Source of the DNA: Staphylococcus gallinarum
GTDB taxonomy: Bacteria > Bacillota > Bacilli > Staphylococcales > Staphylococcaceae
Reading direction: 5' to 3'
Assembly: GCF_000875895.1 (NCBI RefSeq)
Contig: NZ_JXCF01000007.1
Location: forward strand, 124,001 to 188,000
DNA: 64,000 bases
Below are positions 18,402 to 28,878 of the stretch, piece after piece. Made by a program: the position numbers and the translations under genes. The notes below the pieces were generated by a model. That model was given only the letters and a program-made list of their open reading frames with translations. It searched no databases and was not told the origin of the DNA. How positions within the stretch are numbered: the stretch's first letter is position 1; each line of letters starts with the position of its first letter.

Positions 18402-19517
18402 ATGATTATTGGTATTCCAAAAGAAATAAAAAATAATGAAAACAGGGTGAGTCTTTCACCAAGTGGTGTTCACGCTTTAGTTGAACAAGGACATACTGTA
18501 ATAGTTGAACAATCTGCAGGTTTGGGGTCATATTTTGAAGATGTTGACTATACAGAAGCAGGGGCTAAAATTGTTAAGGAACCATCCGAAGTATGGGACG
18601 TAGATATGGTGATGAAAGTTAAAGAACCATTGGAAGAAGAATTCCAATTCTTTAAAGAGGGGCTAATTTTATTCACTTATTTACATTTGGCAAACGAAGA
18701 AAAATTAACAAGAGCGTTATTAGACAATAAAGTGGTAGGTATTGCGTATGAAACTGTGCAATTACCTGATCGCTCATTGCCACTATTGACACCAATGAGT
18801 GAAGTAGCGGGACGTATGTCAGCTCAAATTGGTGCAGAGTTCTTACAAAAATATAAAGGCGGTATGGGTATCTTATTAGGTGGCGTACCGGGTGTATCTA
18901 AAGGCCGTGTATCTATTATTGGTGGTGGACAAGCCGGAACAAATGCAGCTAAAATTGCATTAGGACTTGGTGCAGATGTTACAATTTTAGATGTAAATCC
19001 AAAACGTTTACAAGAAATTGATGATTTGTTTGATGGTAGAGTGCATACTATCATGTCAAATCCTTTAAATATAGAGAATTGTGTTAAAGATAGTGATTTA
19101 GTTATCGGAGCAGTATTAATACCAGGTGCAAAAGCACCAAACTTGGTAACTGAAGAAATGGTTAAAGGTATGAGAGACGGGGCTGTAATTGTTGACATTG
19201 CCATTGACCAAGGTGGTATTTTTGAAACTACGGATCATATTACTACACATGATGCGCCAACATATAAAAAACATGGTGTTGTCCATTATGCTGTGGCAAA
19301 TATGCCAGGTGCAGTTCCAAGAACATCAACGATTGCATTAAATAATGCTACATTACCATATGCACAACAGCTTGCTGGTAAAGGTTATTTAAAGGCTCTA
19401 CAAGATAACCCAGCATTGGCATTAGGTTTAAATACTATTAATGGACAGTTGACAAACAAAGGCGTGGCAGAGGCATTTGATATGTCATACAGTGCAATTG
19501 ATGCAGCCTTAAAATAA
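18402..19517 (+). CDS. ald: Alanine dehydrogenase
   Basis: Ald reversibly deaminates L-alanine to pyruvate and ammonia with NAD, letting the cell use alanine as a carbon and nitrogen source. The 371-residue protein has the N-terminal substrate domain ([20 protein letters not shown]; Lys/Arg pocket residues), the active-site block [12 protein letters not shown], and the NAD Rossmann motif [26 protein letters not shown] (about residue 170). The ATG at 18402 is 8 bases from GGAGG; an upstream in-frame start at 18354 lacks a site and would overlap the promoter. Staphylococci often carry two ald genes; this looks like the copy beside usp. The cre-like site suggests glucose repression. Confidence 0.95.
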   Translation: MIIGIPKEIKNNENRVSLSPSGVHALVEQGHTVIVEQSAGLGSYFEDVDYTEAGAKIVKEPSEVWDVDMVMKVKEPLEEEFQFFKEGLILFTYLHLANEEKLTRALLDNKVVGIAYETVQLPDRSLPLLTPMSEVAGRMSAQIGAEFLQKYKGGMGILLGGVPGVSKGRVSIIGGGQAGTNAAKIALGLGADVTILDVNPKRLQEIDDLFDGRVHTIMSNPLNIENCVKDSDLVIGAVLIPGAKAPNLVTEEMVKGMRDGAVIVDIAIDQGGIFETTDHITTHDAPTYKKHGVVHYAVANMPGAVPRTSTIALNNATLPYAQQLAGKGYLKALQDNPALALGLNTINGQLTNKGVAEAFDMSYSAIDAALK

Positions 19518-19553
19518 GCTTTATAATAAATTGACATGGATTGATAATAAATA

Positions 19554-19607
19554 AACAGATCATCACTTAGAGGTTATATACAATCGTTAGTGATGACCTG
19601 TTTTTTT
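19554..19607 (+). terminator. Terminator of ald
   Basis: The arms AACAG.TCATCACT and AGTGATGA.CTGTT form a stem with one mismatch around a loop, followed by seven T. The minus strand tail is also T-rich, so it may serve cutC as well. Confidence 0.85.
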
Positions 19608-19657
19608 GTTGTTATGAGTTATTTTAAGACGTTTTGCAAATAGTTTATAGGATACCC

Positions 19658-20287
19658 TTAAACTATTTTAGTACCATGTACTTCTTGGAAGGGGAAAGCG
19701 TCGAGTAAAGATTGAACATTATCTTTCGTTACGCCTCCTCCAGGCATAATTTCAATTTTTCCGCCAGAATTGACGACTAATTTTCCTAAATGATTTAAAT
19801 TATCGAAAATATTAGTTCCAGCAGGACCGCCATGAGTTAATAAACGTGTGAATCCTAAATCGATTAATTGGTGTAATGCTTTGATTTGACCTCGTTGGTG
19901 AATCTCATCGAAAGCCATATGACAAACTGATTGAACCGGTGCGGCAAGTTGCTTTAAAGTCTTCATTTGCCATTCATTAAGTGTGTAATCTTCTGTTAGA
20001 CATCCAAATACAAAATAATCGACATTGAGTGACTTTAATGCTTTGATATCACGCTGCATAATTTCAATATCATATAGACTATAGACGAAATTACCACCAC
20101 GTGGTCTAATCATCACTGCCAGTTCAACATGATTGAGATGGCAAATTTCAGCCGCAATTTCTATCATACCATAGCTTGGTGTTGTACCACCCACTGCTAA
20201 ATTATCGCATAATTCAATACGGTTAGCGCCATTTGCAATAGCTTCTTCAACTTGTTGAATCGTTTCTACTACAGCTTCTTTAATCAT
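19658..20287 (-). CDS. cutC: CutC-family TIM-barrel protein
   Basis: CutC proteins are single-domain TIM barrels historically linked to copper homeostasis, although the biochemical function is not settled. The 209-residue sequence shows the family blocks [52 protein letters not shown] and [11 protein letters not shown]. The ATG overlaps the pepQ stop by four bases, so it is the second gene of a leftward operon. No copper exporter or regulator is nearby, so the context does not support a copper role. Confidence 0.88.
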   Translation of the reverse strand: MIKEAVVETIQQVEEAIANGANRIELCDNLAVGGTTPSYGMIEIAAEICHLNHVELAVMIRPRGGNFVYSLYDIEIMQRDIKALKSLNVDYFVFGCLTEDYTLNEWQMKTLKQLAAPVQSVCHMAFDEIHQRGQIKALHQLIDLGFTRLLTHGGPAGTNIFDNLNHLGKLVVNSGGKIEIMPGGGVTKDNVQSLLDAFPFQEVHGTKIV

Positions 20288-21336
20288 TTTTCATATCCTG
20301 TTAAAATTTCATAACCGTCTTCTGTAACTAAGATATCATCTTCAATACGTACTCCTGCAACACCAGGTACATATACACCAGGCTCCACAGTGACTACCAT
20401 ACCAGCCTCGAATTGATTGTTGTTTGAACTAGATACATCTTGATATTCATGCTCCTCTAAGCCTAAACCATGTCCAAGTCTGTGAGGGAAATATTCGCCA
20501 TAACCCGCTTCGCTTATAATATTTCTAGCAATTGCATCAACATCTTTAATCGTGACACCAGGTTTAATTGCGGCGATTGCTTCTAGTTCAGCCTTTAATA
20601 CCACATCATAGATAGCTTGCGCTTCTTTACTTGGAGTTCCAAATTGGACTGTTCGTGTCATATCACTGCAATAATTATCATAAATGACACCTAAATCAAA
20701 TAACACAAATTCATCCTGTTGAAGCTTACGATTTCCAGGTGTACCGTGTGGTGACGCTGCATGATCGCCGAATAGGACCATCGTATCGAAACTCATTTCA
20801 TTTACACCATAACGCTTAATTTCATTTTCAATATGATTGACAACTTCACGCTCTGTAACACCTTCTGATAAGTATGCTACGCCAATTTCAATACACTTAT
20901 CTGCAAGTTCACATGCTTTTTTAATTTTTGTGATTTCACTGTCATTTTTAACGTTGCGTAGTGCTTTGATTGTTTGATCAATATCACCAAATTGATTGAC
21001 ATTAAATGCATTAATTAATTCACGTTGACGGTGTACTGTTAAGTGATGTGCTTCGATTAGCAATTTATTATACGTTGCATGATGTTTATCTAAAGCATTT
21101 TCAGTATCTAAATAACCAATGATTTCACCTTCGAAAGGAGAGTTCTTTACTTCGTCAACTTCTAGTTGTGGGCAAAATAAAATTTGTTCACCATTATTCT
21201 TAATTAATAATGCTAATAAACGCTCATGAGGATCACTTAAATAGCCTGTAAAATAAAAAATATTCAATGGTGTGGTAATCCATGCTGCATCAGCTTGCTG
21301 TTGCTGTAATTCGGTTGTAATTTGTTCTAATTTCAT
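20284..21336 (-). CDS. pepQ: M24B-family Xaa-Pro dipeptidase/aminopeptidase
   Basis: This metallopeptidase cleaves the bond before proline in dipeptides or short peptides. The 350-residue protein has an N-terminal creatinase-like domain (residues 1-125) and a pita-bread catalytic domain. The five metal ligands are visible: Asp in [10 protein letters not shown], Asp in [11 protein letters not shown], His in [13 protein letters not shown], Glu in [12 protein letters not shown] and Glu in [13 protein letters not shown]. The ATG at 21336 follows AGGAGGA. It overlaps cutC by four bases. The N-terminal domain favours the YqhT/PepQ group over methionine aminopeptidases. Cytosolic peptide turnover is the likely role. 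Confidence 0.92.
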   Translation of the reverse strand: MKLEQITTELQQQQADAAWITTPLNIFYFTGYLSDPHERLLALLIKNNGEQILFCPQLEVDEVKNSPFEGEIIGYLDTENALDKHHATYNKLLIEAHHLTVHRQRELINAFNVNQFGDIDQTIKALRNVKNDSEITKIKKACELADKCIEIGVAYLSEGVTEREVVNHIENEIKRYGVNEMSFDTMVLFGDHAASPHGTPGNRKLQQDEFVLFDLGVIYDNYCSDMTRTVQFGTPSKEAQAIYDVVLKAELEAIAAIKPGVTIKDVDAIARNIISEAGYGEYFPHRLGHGLGLEEHEYQDVSSSNNNQFEAGMVVTVEPGVYVPGVAGVRIEDDILVTEDGYEILTGYEK

Positions 21337-21526
21337 AAATTAAATCATCCTCCTGTATTCATGCTCACTACAATTTTATGTTAGTTTCTTGTGGAATTCA
21401 AAACTTTAATGTTTTTTTCAGGAAAATCTACATTATATAGTGAGCATTTAGGTTAGACTTGTGTTATAAAAATACGTTCACGTGGTATAGTAATTTCAAA
21501 TAGACAATTGGGAGGATTTAACTAAT

Positions 21527-22216
21527 ATGAAATTATCTTTTCATGGACAATCAACAATATATTTTGAAGCTAATGGTAAGAAGGTAATCGTTGACCCATT
21601 TATTACAGGAAACGAGCTTTCAGATTTAGATCCTAGTACGTTAGAGGTTGATTATATTATTTTAACGCATGGTCATGGTGATCATTTTGGTGACACTGTT
21701 GAACTAGCCAATAGAAATCATGCTACTGTTATTGGATCTGCTGAACTAGCTGATTATATTACTACAAATAAAAATGTGGAAAATGTCAGACCGATGAATA
21801 TTGGTGGTAAAGCTGAATTTGAATTTGGTAGCGTGAAATTTGTACAAGCATTTCATAGTTCAAGTCTAACTGATGATAATGGAATACCAGTTTATTTAGG
21901 TATGCCAATGGGCGTAGTATTAGAAATTGAAGGTAAGACGATTTATCACACAGGTGATACAGGTCTATTTAGTGATATGAAATTAATTGCGGATCGTCAT
22001 CCAGTAGATATTTGCTTCGTACCCATCGGTGATAATTTCACTATGGGTATCGACGATGCAAGTTATGCAATAAATGAATTTATTAAACCGAAAGTGACGG
22101 TTCCAATTCACTATAATACATTTGATTTAATCAAACAGGATCCAAACGAGTTTAAAGCAGCAGTCTCAGTTGGTGAAGTACAAATATTAGAACCTGGTGA
22201 AGCTGTAAAATTTTAA
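21527..22216 (+). CDS. UPF0173 metal-dependent hydrolase (metallo-beta-lactamase fold)
   Basis: A 229-residue single-domain metallo-beta-lactamase-fold protein of the YtkL/UPF0173 family. The metal-binding motif [10 protein letters not shown] is at about residues 45-54, later ligands appear as His in QAFHSSS, Asp in [11 protein letters not shown] and His in [10 protein letters not shown]. The substrate is unknown; the fold includes phosphodiesterases and lactonases. A GGGAGG site precedes the ATG. The gene is divergent from pepQ, as in other staphylococci, and ends in an unusually long perfect hairpin. Confidence 0.92.
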   Translation: MKLSFHGQSTIYFEANGKKVIVDPFITGNELSDLDPSTLEVDYIILTHGHGDHFGDTVELANRNHATVIGSAELADYITTNKNVENVRPMNIGGKAEFEFGSVKFVQAFHSSSLTDDNGIPVYLGMPMGVVLEIEGKTIYHTGDTGLFSDMKLIADRHPVDICFVPIGDNFTMGIDDASYAINEFIKPKVTVPIHYNTFDLIKQDPNEFKAAVSVGEVQILEPGEAVKF

Positions 22217-22222
22217 TTAATT

Positions 22223-22274
22223 AATAAGTTATGGAGAAATCGTATATATACGATTTCTCCATAACTTATTTTTT
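22223..22274 (+). terminator. 22-bp perfect hairpin terminator
   Basis: The arms 22223-22244 and 22249-22270 are perfectly complementary around a TATA tetraloop and are followed by T. The left arm begins with AATAAG, so the minus strand has only a weak T tract. Confidence 0.9.
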
Positions 22275-22454
22275 GTGTCTAAAGAAAATAGAATATTATT
22301 CCTAAACGTTACTTAAACAATAATTTATGGTTAGTGGATTTTTTAAGTAATGGATATTATGTTTCGTTAAAGGGGTTGTATGTAAAGAGTTACCGTAACT
22401 GTGCTAACGTTGCAGAGAAGATTATTTATAATATGAGGTATGATCAACAAAAAT

Positions 22455-22492
22455 AAAAAGCCTGAAGAACTTTGTAGAACTTCAGACTTTTT
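22455..22492 (-). terminator. Terminator of the second usp gene
   Basis: On the minus strand the stem AAAGTCTGAAG/CTTCAGGCTTT closes a 12-base loop, with one mismatch, and is followed by five T. Confidence 0.88.
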
Positions 22493-22496
22493 AATA

Positions 22497-22910
22497 TTAC
22501 TTTACAATGAGTACAGGGATGTTCGCTCGTTTAGCAACTTTATGGCTTACGCTACCCAAGACGAATTTTTTCTTATCTTCGGCTTTTCGGTTACTTAAGA
22601 CGACGATTTCGTATTTACCGCTATTTGCGTGTTTGACTAATTCTTCCTTGGCATTACCACGTACAATAATTTCATCATAGTTTATGCCATAATCATCTAG
22701 GGCATTACGTGTACTTTCTAAACCTTCACTACGTTTTTCAACAAGTTTATCTAGATGTACACCAGATTTGATTGAAGTTTGTGCGTCTTGTTCGCTAATT
22801 GCATTTAAAATCGTTACAATAGTACCTTCGCCTGATAATTTTGAAACTTGTTCTAAAGCTTTTTCATTTTTAAGTGTTGTATCTACACCGAGTAAAATAT
22901 TTTTGAACAT
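22497..22910 (-). CDS. Universal stress protein (UspA family), second copy
   Basis: A compact 137-residue Usp domain: MFKNILLGVDTTLKNEKALEQ at the start and the nucleotide-binding region EIVVLSNRKAEDKKKFVLGSVSHKVAKRANIPVLIV at the end. It is shorter and only distantly similar to the protein at 17755-18258. The ATG at 22910 follows GGAGGG with 8 bases spacing; the longer in-frame reading up to 22997 adds a hydrophobic stretch with no ribosome site and is unlikely. It is divergent from the DRTGG/CBS regulator gene. No stress promoter can be named from the sequence. Confidence 0.88.
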   Translation of the reverse strand: MFKNILLGVDTTLKNEKALEQVSKLSGEGTIVTILNAISEQDAQTSIKSGVHLDKLVEKRSEGLESTRNALDDYGINYDEIIVRGNAKEELVKHANSGKYEIVVLSNRKAEDKKKFVLGSVSHKVAKRANIPVLIVK

Positions 22911-23140
22911 TCGTTCATCCCTCCTTAAATAGTATTTTAATAAAAGACTAATCATAATTGCAATTAAATTATAATAATTTACATATAAATATGGCAAAAT
23001 AGAATTTTAATGCCAACTTTACTCCAAAGGAGACTAAAATTTATTATAAATCACTATATTTTGAATTGTTACATCGCATTTTTATATATAAAAAGTTATA
23101 ATATCAGAGAAACGGTTCAAAAATAAATGAGGTTATTCAC

Positions 23141-24433
23141 ATGACAAAACATGAACAAATATTATCTTATATTGAATCACTCGCTATCGGGCAGAAAATT
23201 TCTGTTCGTAAAATAGCAAAGGACTTAAATGTTTCGGAGGGGACTGCTTACCGTGCAATCAAAGACGCAGGACAACTAGGGCTGGTTGCAACGATTGATA
23301 GAGTAGGTACTGTACGTATTGAAAAGAAATCAAGAGAGCAAATCGAACAATTGACCTTTGGTGAAATAGTAAAGATAATTGATGGACAAGTATTAGGCGG
23401 GCGTAATGGATTAATAAAAACATTGTCAAAATTTGCAATCGGCGCGATGGAGATAGAGGATGTAATTAAGTACTTAAGTGCACATACCTTGCTTATTGTA
23501 GGTAATAGAAAGGATGTCCAGTTAGCAGCATTGGAAAGAGGAAGTGCCGTGTTGATAACTGGTGGATTTAGCACTTCGAATGAGATTATTAAATATGCTG
23601 ACGAACATGATTTACCGATTATTTCTTCGAATTATGATACTTACTTAGTAGCAAATATTATCAATAGAGCTATGTATAACCAAATGATTCGTAAGGAAAT
23701 TTTGGTCGTTGAAGATATTGTAAAGTCCGTACAAGGTGATACAGTTATATTTGATCATATGACTTTGGCTGATTATAAAGATAAAGCTAAGAAAACTGGT
23801 CATACTCGTTTTCCAGTGATTGATGAAGATTGGCGTTTAGTTGGTATCGTAACCAGTAAGGAAATTATTAAGATGGATGAACAAGATACGATTGCTAATT
23901 ATATGACTAAATCACCAATCAATGTTCAATTGTCGACCACAGTTGCTAATTGTGCGCATATGATGATTTGGGAAGGTATCGAATTATTGCCTGTAACAAC
24001 GGTAAGTAAAAAGTTGATAGGGGTTATTACGAGAAAAGATGTATTAACTGCAATGCAATTATTGAGCAGACAACCTCAAGTAGGGGAAACAATTAACGAC
24101 CAAATTGCTAAGCACATTACCATTGGTGGAGAAGGCATACAAGTTCAGATAACACCTTTATTAACGAACCAATTTGGTACATTAAGTAAAGCTGTTTTTG
24201 TTGCAATTATTGAAGAAACAATTAGATATGAAATTCGAAAACTAAAAAAACTAGAAGTGATGATTGAGAGTTTGAATATTATATATATTAAAACAGTACA
24301 AATCGAATCAGAATTAACGGTACAATATGACATGTTAGATGTTGGTAGAAACTTCGCGAAGTTAGAAGTTAAGATGTCGAATGAAGGACAACAAGTTGCT
24401 AAAGCGATGATTATTTGCCAAATGATAGATTAA
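23141..24433 (+). CDS. YtoI-like HTH-DRTGG-CBS-hotdog regulator
   Basis: A 430-residue multidomain protein with no transmembrane segment. In order it has an N-terminal winged-helix-like DNA-binding region ([30 protein letters not shown], residues 20-55), a DRTGG domain (about 75-180), two CBS repeats (about 190-310, including [21 protein letters not shown] and [19 protein letters not shown]) and a C-terminal hotdog-fold domain (about 325-430). CBS pairs usually sense adenine nucleotides; the ligand and target genes of this family are unknown. The gene is followed, after 38 bases, by nrnA and then dnaE on the same strand. A transcription factor that reads a nucleotide and lies next to a nanoRNA/pApA phosphodiesterase is a plausible functional link, but this is inference. 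Confidence 0.85.
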   Translation: MTKHEQILSYIESLAIGQKISVRKIAKDLNVSEGTAYRAIKDAGQLGLVATIDRVGTVRIEKKSREQIEQLTFGEIVKIIDGQVLGGRNGLIKTLSKFAIGAMEIEDVIKYLSAHTLLIVGNRKDVQLAALERGSAVLITGGFSTSNEIIKYADEHDLPIISSNYDTYLVANIINRAMYNQMIRKEILVVEDIVKSVQGDTVIFDHMTLADYKDKAKKTGHTRFPVIDEDWRLVGIVTSKEIIKMDEQDTIANYMTKSPINVQLSTTVANCAHMMIWEGIELLPVTTVSKKLIGVITRKDVLTAMQLLSRQPQVGETINDQIAKHITIGGEGIQVQITPLLTNQFGTLSKAVFVAIIEETIRYEIRKLKKLEVMIESLNIIYIKTVQIESELTVQYDMLDVGRNFAKLEVKMSNEGQQVAKAMIICQMID

Positions 24434-24471
24434 TGCAGAAAAAATCCATTTTAGAAAAGGAAGAGAGAGAA

Positions 24472-25407
24472 ATGACAACAGAATTTAATGAAATAATGAA
24501 TAAAATACAAGAAAGTGACACTGTAATTATTCATAGACACGTTAGACCAGACCCTGATGCATACGGTTCGCAATTAGGTTTACAGTCTTACTTGAAGTTA
24601 AAGTTTCCAGAGAAAAATATTTATGCTGTTGGAGAAGCTGAACCATCATTAGACTTTATTGGTACGTTTGATACGTTAACAAATGAAGATTACCAAGGAG
24701 CATTAGTCATTGTTTGTGACACTGCAAATGCGCCACGTATTAGTGATACACGATTTGATTTAGGTCAGTACCTTATTAAAATTGATCACCATCCCGCAGT
24801 GGATCAATACGGTGACTTAAATTATGTTAATGATCAAGCATCTTCTACAAGTGAAATTATATTTGATTTTATAAATCATTTTAACGATATATCATTGATA
24901 GATGCCGCAACAGCTAGATTGCTATATTTAGGTATCGTAGGAGATACAGGACGTTTCTTATTTAATAATACAACGTCGCATACGCTAGAAGTAGCTAGTC
25001 ACTTATTACAGTTTCCGTTTAGTCATAATGAAGAACTGAATAAATTAGGTGAAAAGGATCCAGCCTTATTGCCATTCCAAGGCTATGTTTTACAAAATTT
25101 CGATTTAAATGATAAAGGTTTTTGTAAGGTCATCATTACAAAAGAGGTACTAAAGCAATTTGATATTGCACCAAATGAAGCATCATTATTTGTCAATGCG
25201 ATTGCTGACATTAAAGGCTTGAAAATTTGGGTGTTTGGTGTGGATGAAGGCTCTGAAATCAGATGTCGCATTCGCTCTAAAGGTATTGTAATCAATGATA
25301 TTGCTAGCGACTTTGGAGGCGGTGGTCATCCAAATGCTTCTGGTGTATCAGTTGCTGATTGGGATCGATTTAATGAATTAGCCGACGCATTAAATAATAA
25401 ATTATAA
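24472..25407 (+). CDS. nrnA: DHH/DHHA1 phosphoesterase NrnA (pApA/nanoRNA hydrolase)
   Basis: NrnA-type enzymes degrade 2-5 base nanoRNAs and dephosphorylate pAp; the staphylococcal homologue Pde2 also clears pApA made from c-di-AMP. The 311-residue protein shows the DHH motifs [27 protein letters not shown] and [14 protein letters not shown], and the DHHA1 substrate-binding motif [11 protein letters not shown] near the C-terminus. I chose the ATG at 24472 after AAAAGGAAGAGAG; a start at 24415 would overlap the preceding gene and lacks a site. It lies between the YtoI-like regulator and dnaE, all on one strand with short gaps, so it is probably one operon. Confidence 0.92.
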   Translation: MTTEFNEIMNKIQESDTVIIHRHVRPDPDAYGSQLGLQSYLKLKFPEKNIYAVGEAEPSLDFIGTFDTLTNEDYQGALVIVCDTANAPRISDTRFDLGQYLIKIDHHPAVDQYGDLNYVNDQASSTSEIIFDFINHFNDISLIDAATARLLYLGIVGDTGRFLFNNTTSHTLEVASHLLQFPFSHNEELNKLGEKDPALLPFQGYVLQNFDLNDKGFCKVIITKEVLKQFDIAPNEASLFVNAIADIKGLKIWVFGVDEGSEIRCRIRSKGIVINDIASDFGGGGHPNASGVSVADWDRFNELADALNNKL

Positions 25408-25428
25408 CAGTTTAGGAGGTATTTGCTG

Positions 25429-28400
25429 ATGGTTGCCCATTTAAATATTCACACAACTTACGACTTATTAAATTCTAGTTTGAGAATTAATGATGTGGTT
25501 ACTAAAGCCGTTAAAGAGGGGTATTCTGCTTTAGCGATAACAGATACAAATGTATTATATGGTTTACCGCAATTTTATGATGCTTGTATTGCAGCAAATA
25601 TCAAACCTATTTTTGGTATGACGATATATTTAACTGATGGTTTAACTTCATTAGAAACCGTTGTACTTGCGAAGAATGAACAAGGCCTGCAGAACCTTTA
25701 CATGCTTTCTTCAGCCATTAAAATGAAAGATAAAGAAGAAACGCCAGTTGAATGGTTAAAGAAATATGCAGCGGATTTTATTATTATTTTAAAAAAAGTA
25801 GATGAAGCACATCAAAATATTGTGGAAACGCTAGTTGAATTTGAAAATGTTTATGTGAACCAAGAGAGCATAACAACATTTGAATTGCCAATTGTATGGG
25901 CGCAATCTTCGCGATATTTAAATAGAGAAGACAATGAAACTATAGCTGCGTTATCAGCAATCAAAAATAATACTAAAATTGATTTAGTTCATGCTGCGCC
26001 AGATTATAATGAACATTTATTCAATAATGAAGAAGTTTCATCATTAGAAATTGATAAGGATGTATGGCATCGAACACAAAAAATTGCAACACTTTGCACT
26101 GCAGAATTACAATATCATCAATCACTATTACCAAAATTCGCTACGCCGAATGGACAAAGTTCTAAAGCTTATTTATGGTCTATGCTATCAAGTCAATTAG
26201 ATAAACTGACACTAAACGATAAGCAATCTGTTGAGTATCAACAAAGATTAAAGCATGAATATGATGTTATCACTGGTATGGGATTTGAAGATTATTTCTT
26301 AATCGTAAGTGATTTAATACACTTTGCTAAAGCGAATGATATCTTTGTAGGGCCTGGGCGTGGTTCTGCAGCAGGGTCATTAGTCAGTTATTTATTAAAT
26401 ATAACAACGATAGATCCAATTCAATATAACTTGCTATTTGAACGTTTTTTAAATCCTGAACGTGTGACAATGCCTGATATCGATATAGACTTTGAAGATA
26501 CAAAAAGAGATGAAGTGATTCAATATGTACAAGATAAATATGGTCCACACCATGTGGCGGGTATCGTTACATTTGGACATTTATTAGCAAGAGCTGTGGC
26601 AAGAGATGTTGGTAGAATCATGGGCTTTGATGAAATAACATTAAATGAAATTTCTAAACTTATACCTCATAAACTTGGAATTACTTTGGATCAAGCATAT
26701 GAAATACCTGAATTTAAAGCATTTGTACATAGAAATCATAGACATGAGCGTTGGTTTGACTTAAGTAAAAAGTTAGAAGGGCTTCCTCGACATACATCAA
26801 CACATGCGGCGGGAATTATAATAAATGATCATCCCTTATATGAGTATGTACCACTTACTAATGGTGATAATGGTTTATTAACACAATGGACGATGACGGA
26901 AGCAGAGCGTATAGGCTTATTGAAAATAGATTTCCTCGGCTTGCGTAATTTATCTATCATTCATCAAATTGTGAATCAAGTGAAAAAAGACAAAAATATT
27001 ACAATCAATATAGAAGATATCCCTTTTGATGATCCAAAGGTCTTTGAATTATTATCGCGAGGAGATACAACAGGTATATTCCAACTTGAGTCAGATGGTA
27101 TACGTAATGTTTTGAAAAAATTACAACCAGAACATTTTGAAGATATTGTTGCAGTTACTTCACTTTATAGACCAGGTCCTATGGAAGAAATTCCAACTTA
27201 TATATCTAGAAGACATAACCCAGAAAAGGTTATATATCTGCATAAAGATTTAGCTCCAATCTTACAAAAGACCTTTGGAGTTATTATCTATCAAGAACAA
27301 ATCATGCAAATCGCTAGTACTTTTGCAAACTTTAATTATGGTGAAGCGGACATTTTAAGGCGTGCGATGAGTAAGAAAAATCGTGCAGTATTAGAAAAAG
27401 AACGTAAGCATTTCGTAGATGGTGCGCTGCAAAATGGCTATGATGAAAGTTTAAGTAAACAAATTTTTGATTTAATACTGAAATTTGCTGATTATGGTTT
27501 TGCACGTGCGCATGCGGTGAGTTACTCAAAAATTGCTTATATCATGAGTTATCTAAAAGTACATCATCCGAACTATTTCTATGCAAATATCTTAAGTAAT
27601 ACGATTGGGAGTGAAAAGAAAACAGCCCAAATTATCGATGAAGCCAAACAGCAAAATATTAATATACTAAGTCCAAATATCAATTATAGTCATTGGTTCT
27701 ATAAAGCAACAACAAAAGGTATTTATTTATCTATTGGCGCGATTAAAGGCGTGGGATATCAAAGTGTGAAATTGATTGTCGATGAACGCCATGCTAATGG
27801 ACAATTTAAAGATTTTTTTGATTTTGCAAGAAGAATTCCAAAGCGAATCAAGACAAGAAAGTTATTCGAAGCATTAATATTAGTTGGTGCTTTTGATGAT
27901 TTAGGTAAAAATAGGGCGACGCTACTTCAATCAATTGATCAAGTTTTAGATGATGTATCTAATGTTGAACAAGATGGATTTATATTTGACGTGTTAACAC
28001 CTAAAGCCTCCTATGCAGAAACAGAGGAACTCGAAGATCAAGTATTAAGTGATTATGAAAAGGAATACTTAGGATTTTACGTTTCCACCCACCCTGTTGA
28101 AAAGGCGTTTGAACAAAAACAATATTTAGGTATTTTTAAATTAAATAATGCTAGAGACAATCAGCCGATTTTTATACAAATTGATAGTAGTCGTAGAATA
28201 CGTACTAAAAAGGGTCAAAATATGGCCTTTGTAGTCCTCAATGATGGCATCAATACGCTAGATGGTGTGATGTTTCCAGATACCTTTAAAAGGTTTGAAA
28301 CCGACATAGCTGATGGTGCAACCTATGTAGTAAGAGGTAAATTCGAACAACGTAATAATAAACGCCAGTTAATTATTCAACATATTGAAAGTATTGAGCA

Positions 28401-28629
28401 TTTTGAATCAGAGAAATTAAACCATGCACAACAAATAGTCATCAGGAATGTAAATGACCTTACGGATATTCAACAAATATTGTCTCAGACTGAACATAAT
28501 CAGATACCGGTAAATTATTATGATGAATCGACAAAACAATTAAAAACAATTGGACATATTTCTATTGAAAACAACCAAATTGCACTGTTGTTGAAAAAGC
28601 TATCACCATGGGATATAAGAATAATTTAA
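25429..28629 (+). CDS. dnaE: DNA polymerase III alpha subunit DnaE
   Basis: DnaE is the second replicative polymerase of Firmicutes (beside PolC), extending RNA primers on the lagging strand. The 1066-residue protein has an N-terminal PHP domain, palm motifs GPGRGSAAGSLVSYLL and the catalytic aspartates in MPDIDIDFED (about residue 350), then a helix-hairpin-helix region and an OB-fold near the C-terminus (residues about 900-1000). The PHP metal site is altered: HLNIHTTYDLL replaces the usual HLHxHSxYSLL, so proofreading or phosphatase activity from PHP is unlikely. The ATG at 25429 is 9 bases from AGGAGG; a TTG six bases earlier is too close. A terminator follows. Confidence 0.96.
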   Translation: MVAHLNIHTTYDLLNSSLRINDVVTKAVKEGYSALAITDTNVLYGLPQFYDACIAANIKPIFGMTIYLTDGLTSLETVVLAKNEQGLQNLYMLSSAIKMKDKEETPVEWLKKYAADFIIILKKVDEAHQNIVETLVEFENVYVNQESITTFELPIVWAQSSRYLNREDNETIAALSAIKNNTKIDLVHAAPDYNEHLFNNEEVSSLEIDKDVWHRTQKIATLCTAELQYHQSLLPKFATPNGQSSKAYLWSMLSSQLDKLTLNDKQSVEYQQRLKHEYDVITGMGFEDYFLIVSDLIHFAKANDIFVGPGRGSAAGSLVSYLLNITTIDPIQYNLLFERFLNPERVTMPDIDIDFEDTKRDEVIQYVQDKYGPHHVAGIVTFGHLLARAVARDVGRIMGFDEITLNEISKLIPHKLGITLDQAYEIPEFKAFVHRNHRHERWFDLSKKLEGLPRHTSTHAAGIIINDHPLYEYVPLTNGDNGLLTQWTMTEAERIGLLKIDFLGLRNLSIIHQIVNQVKKDKNITINIEDIPFDDPKVFELLSRGDTTGIFQLESDGIRNVLKKLQPEHFEDIVAVTSLYRPGPMEEIPTYISRRHNPEKVIYLHKDLAPILQKTFGVIIYQEQIMQIASTFANFNYGEADILRRAMSKKNRAVLEKERKHFVDGALQNGYDESLSKQIFDLILKFADYGFARAHAVSYSKIAYIMSYLKVHHPNYFYANILSNTIGSEKKTAQIIDEAKQQNINILSPNINYSHWFYKATTKGIYLSIGAIKGVGYQSVKLIVDERHANGQFKDFFDFARRIPKRIKTRKLFEALILVGAFDDLGKNRATLLQSIDQVLDDVSNVEQDGFIFDVLTPKASYAETEELEDQVLSDYEKEYLGFYVSTHPVEKAFEQKQYLGIFKLNNARDNQPIFIQIDSSRRIRTKKGQNMAFVVLNDGINTLDGVMFPDTFKRFETDIADGATYVVRGKFEQRNNKRQLIIQHIESIEHFESEKLNHAQQIVIRNVNDLTDIQQILSQTEHNQIPVNYYDESTKQLKTIGHISIENNQIALLLKKLSPWDIRII

Positions 28630-28661
28630 CTTTATTCACCCTTTAAACTATGGTATAGTTG

Positions 28662-28700
28662 ACTGATGGTTGAGTAATATTGACCATCAGTTTTAATTTT
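28662..28700 (+). terminator. Terminator of the ytoI-nrnA-dnaE unit
   Basis: A 9-bp perfect stem ACTGATGGT/ACCATCAGT with a 12-base loop, followed by TTTTAATTTTT. Confidence 0.75.
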
Positions 28701-28878
28701 TAAAAAATTAAAAAATCAAACGATTAAATAATAAATATCTATATGTTTTTATTACAATCAATAACCCGCCAAATTTTTTACGATTTGGTAACGATATCAT
28801 TTGTAATTTGCGTTATAGTGTAATAAAAATATATATGACGAATCATTATATTAAATGAATGTAAAGGGGTAGATTCAC

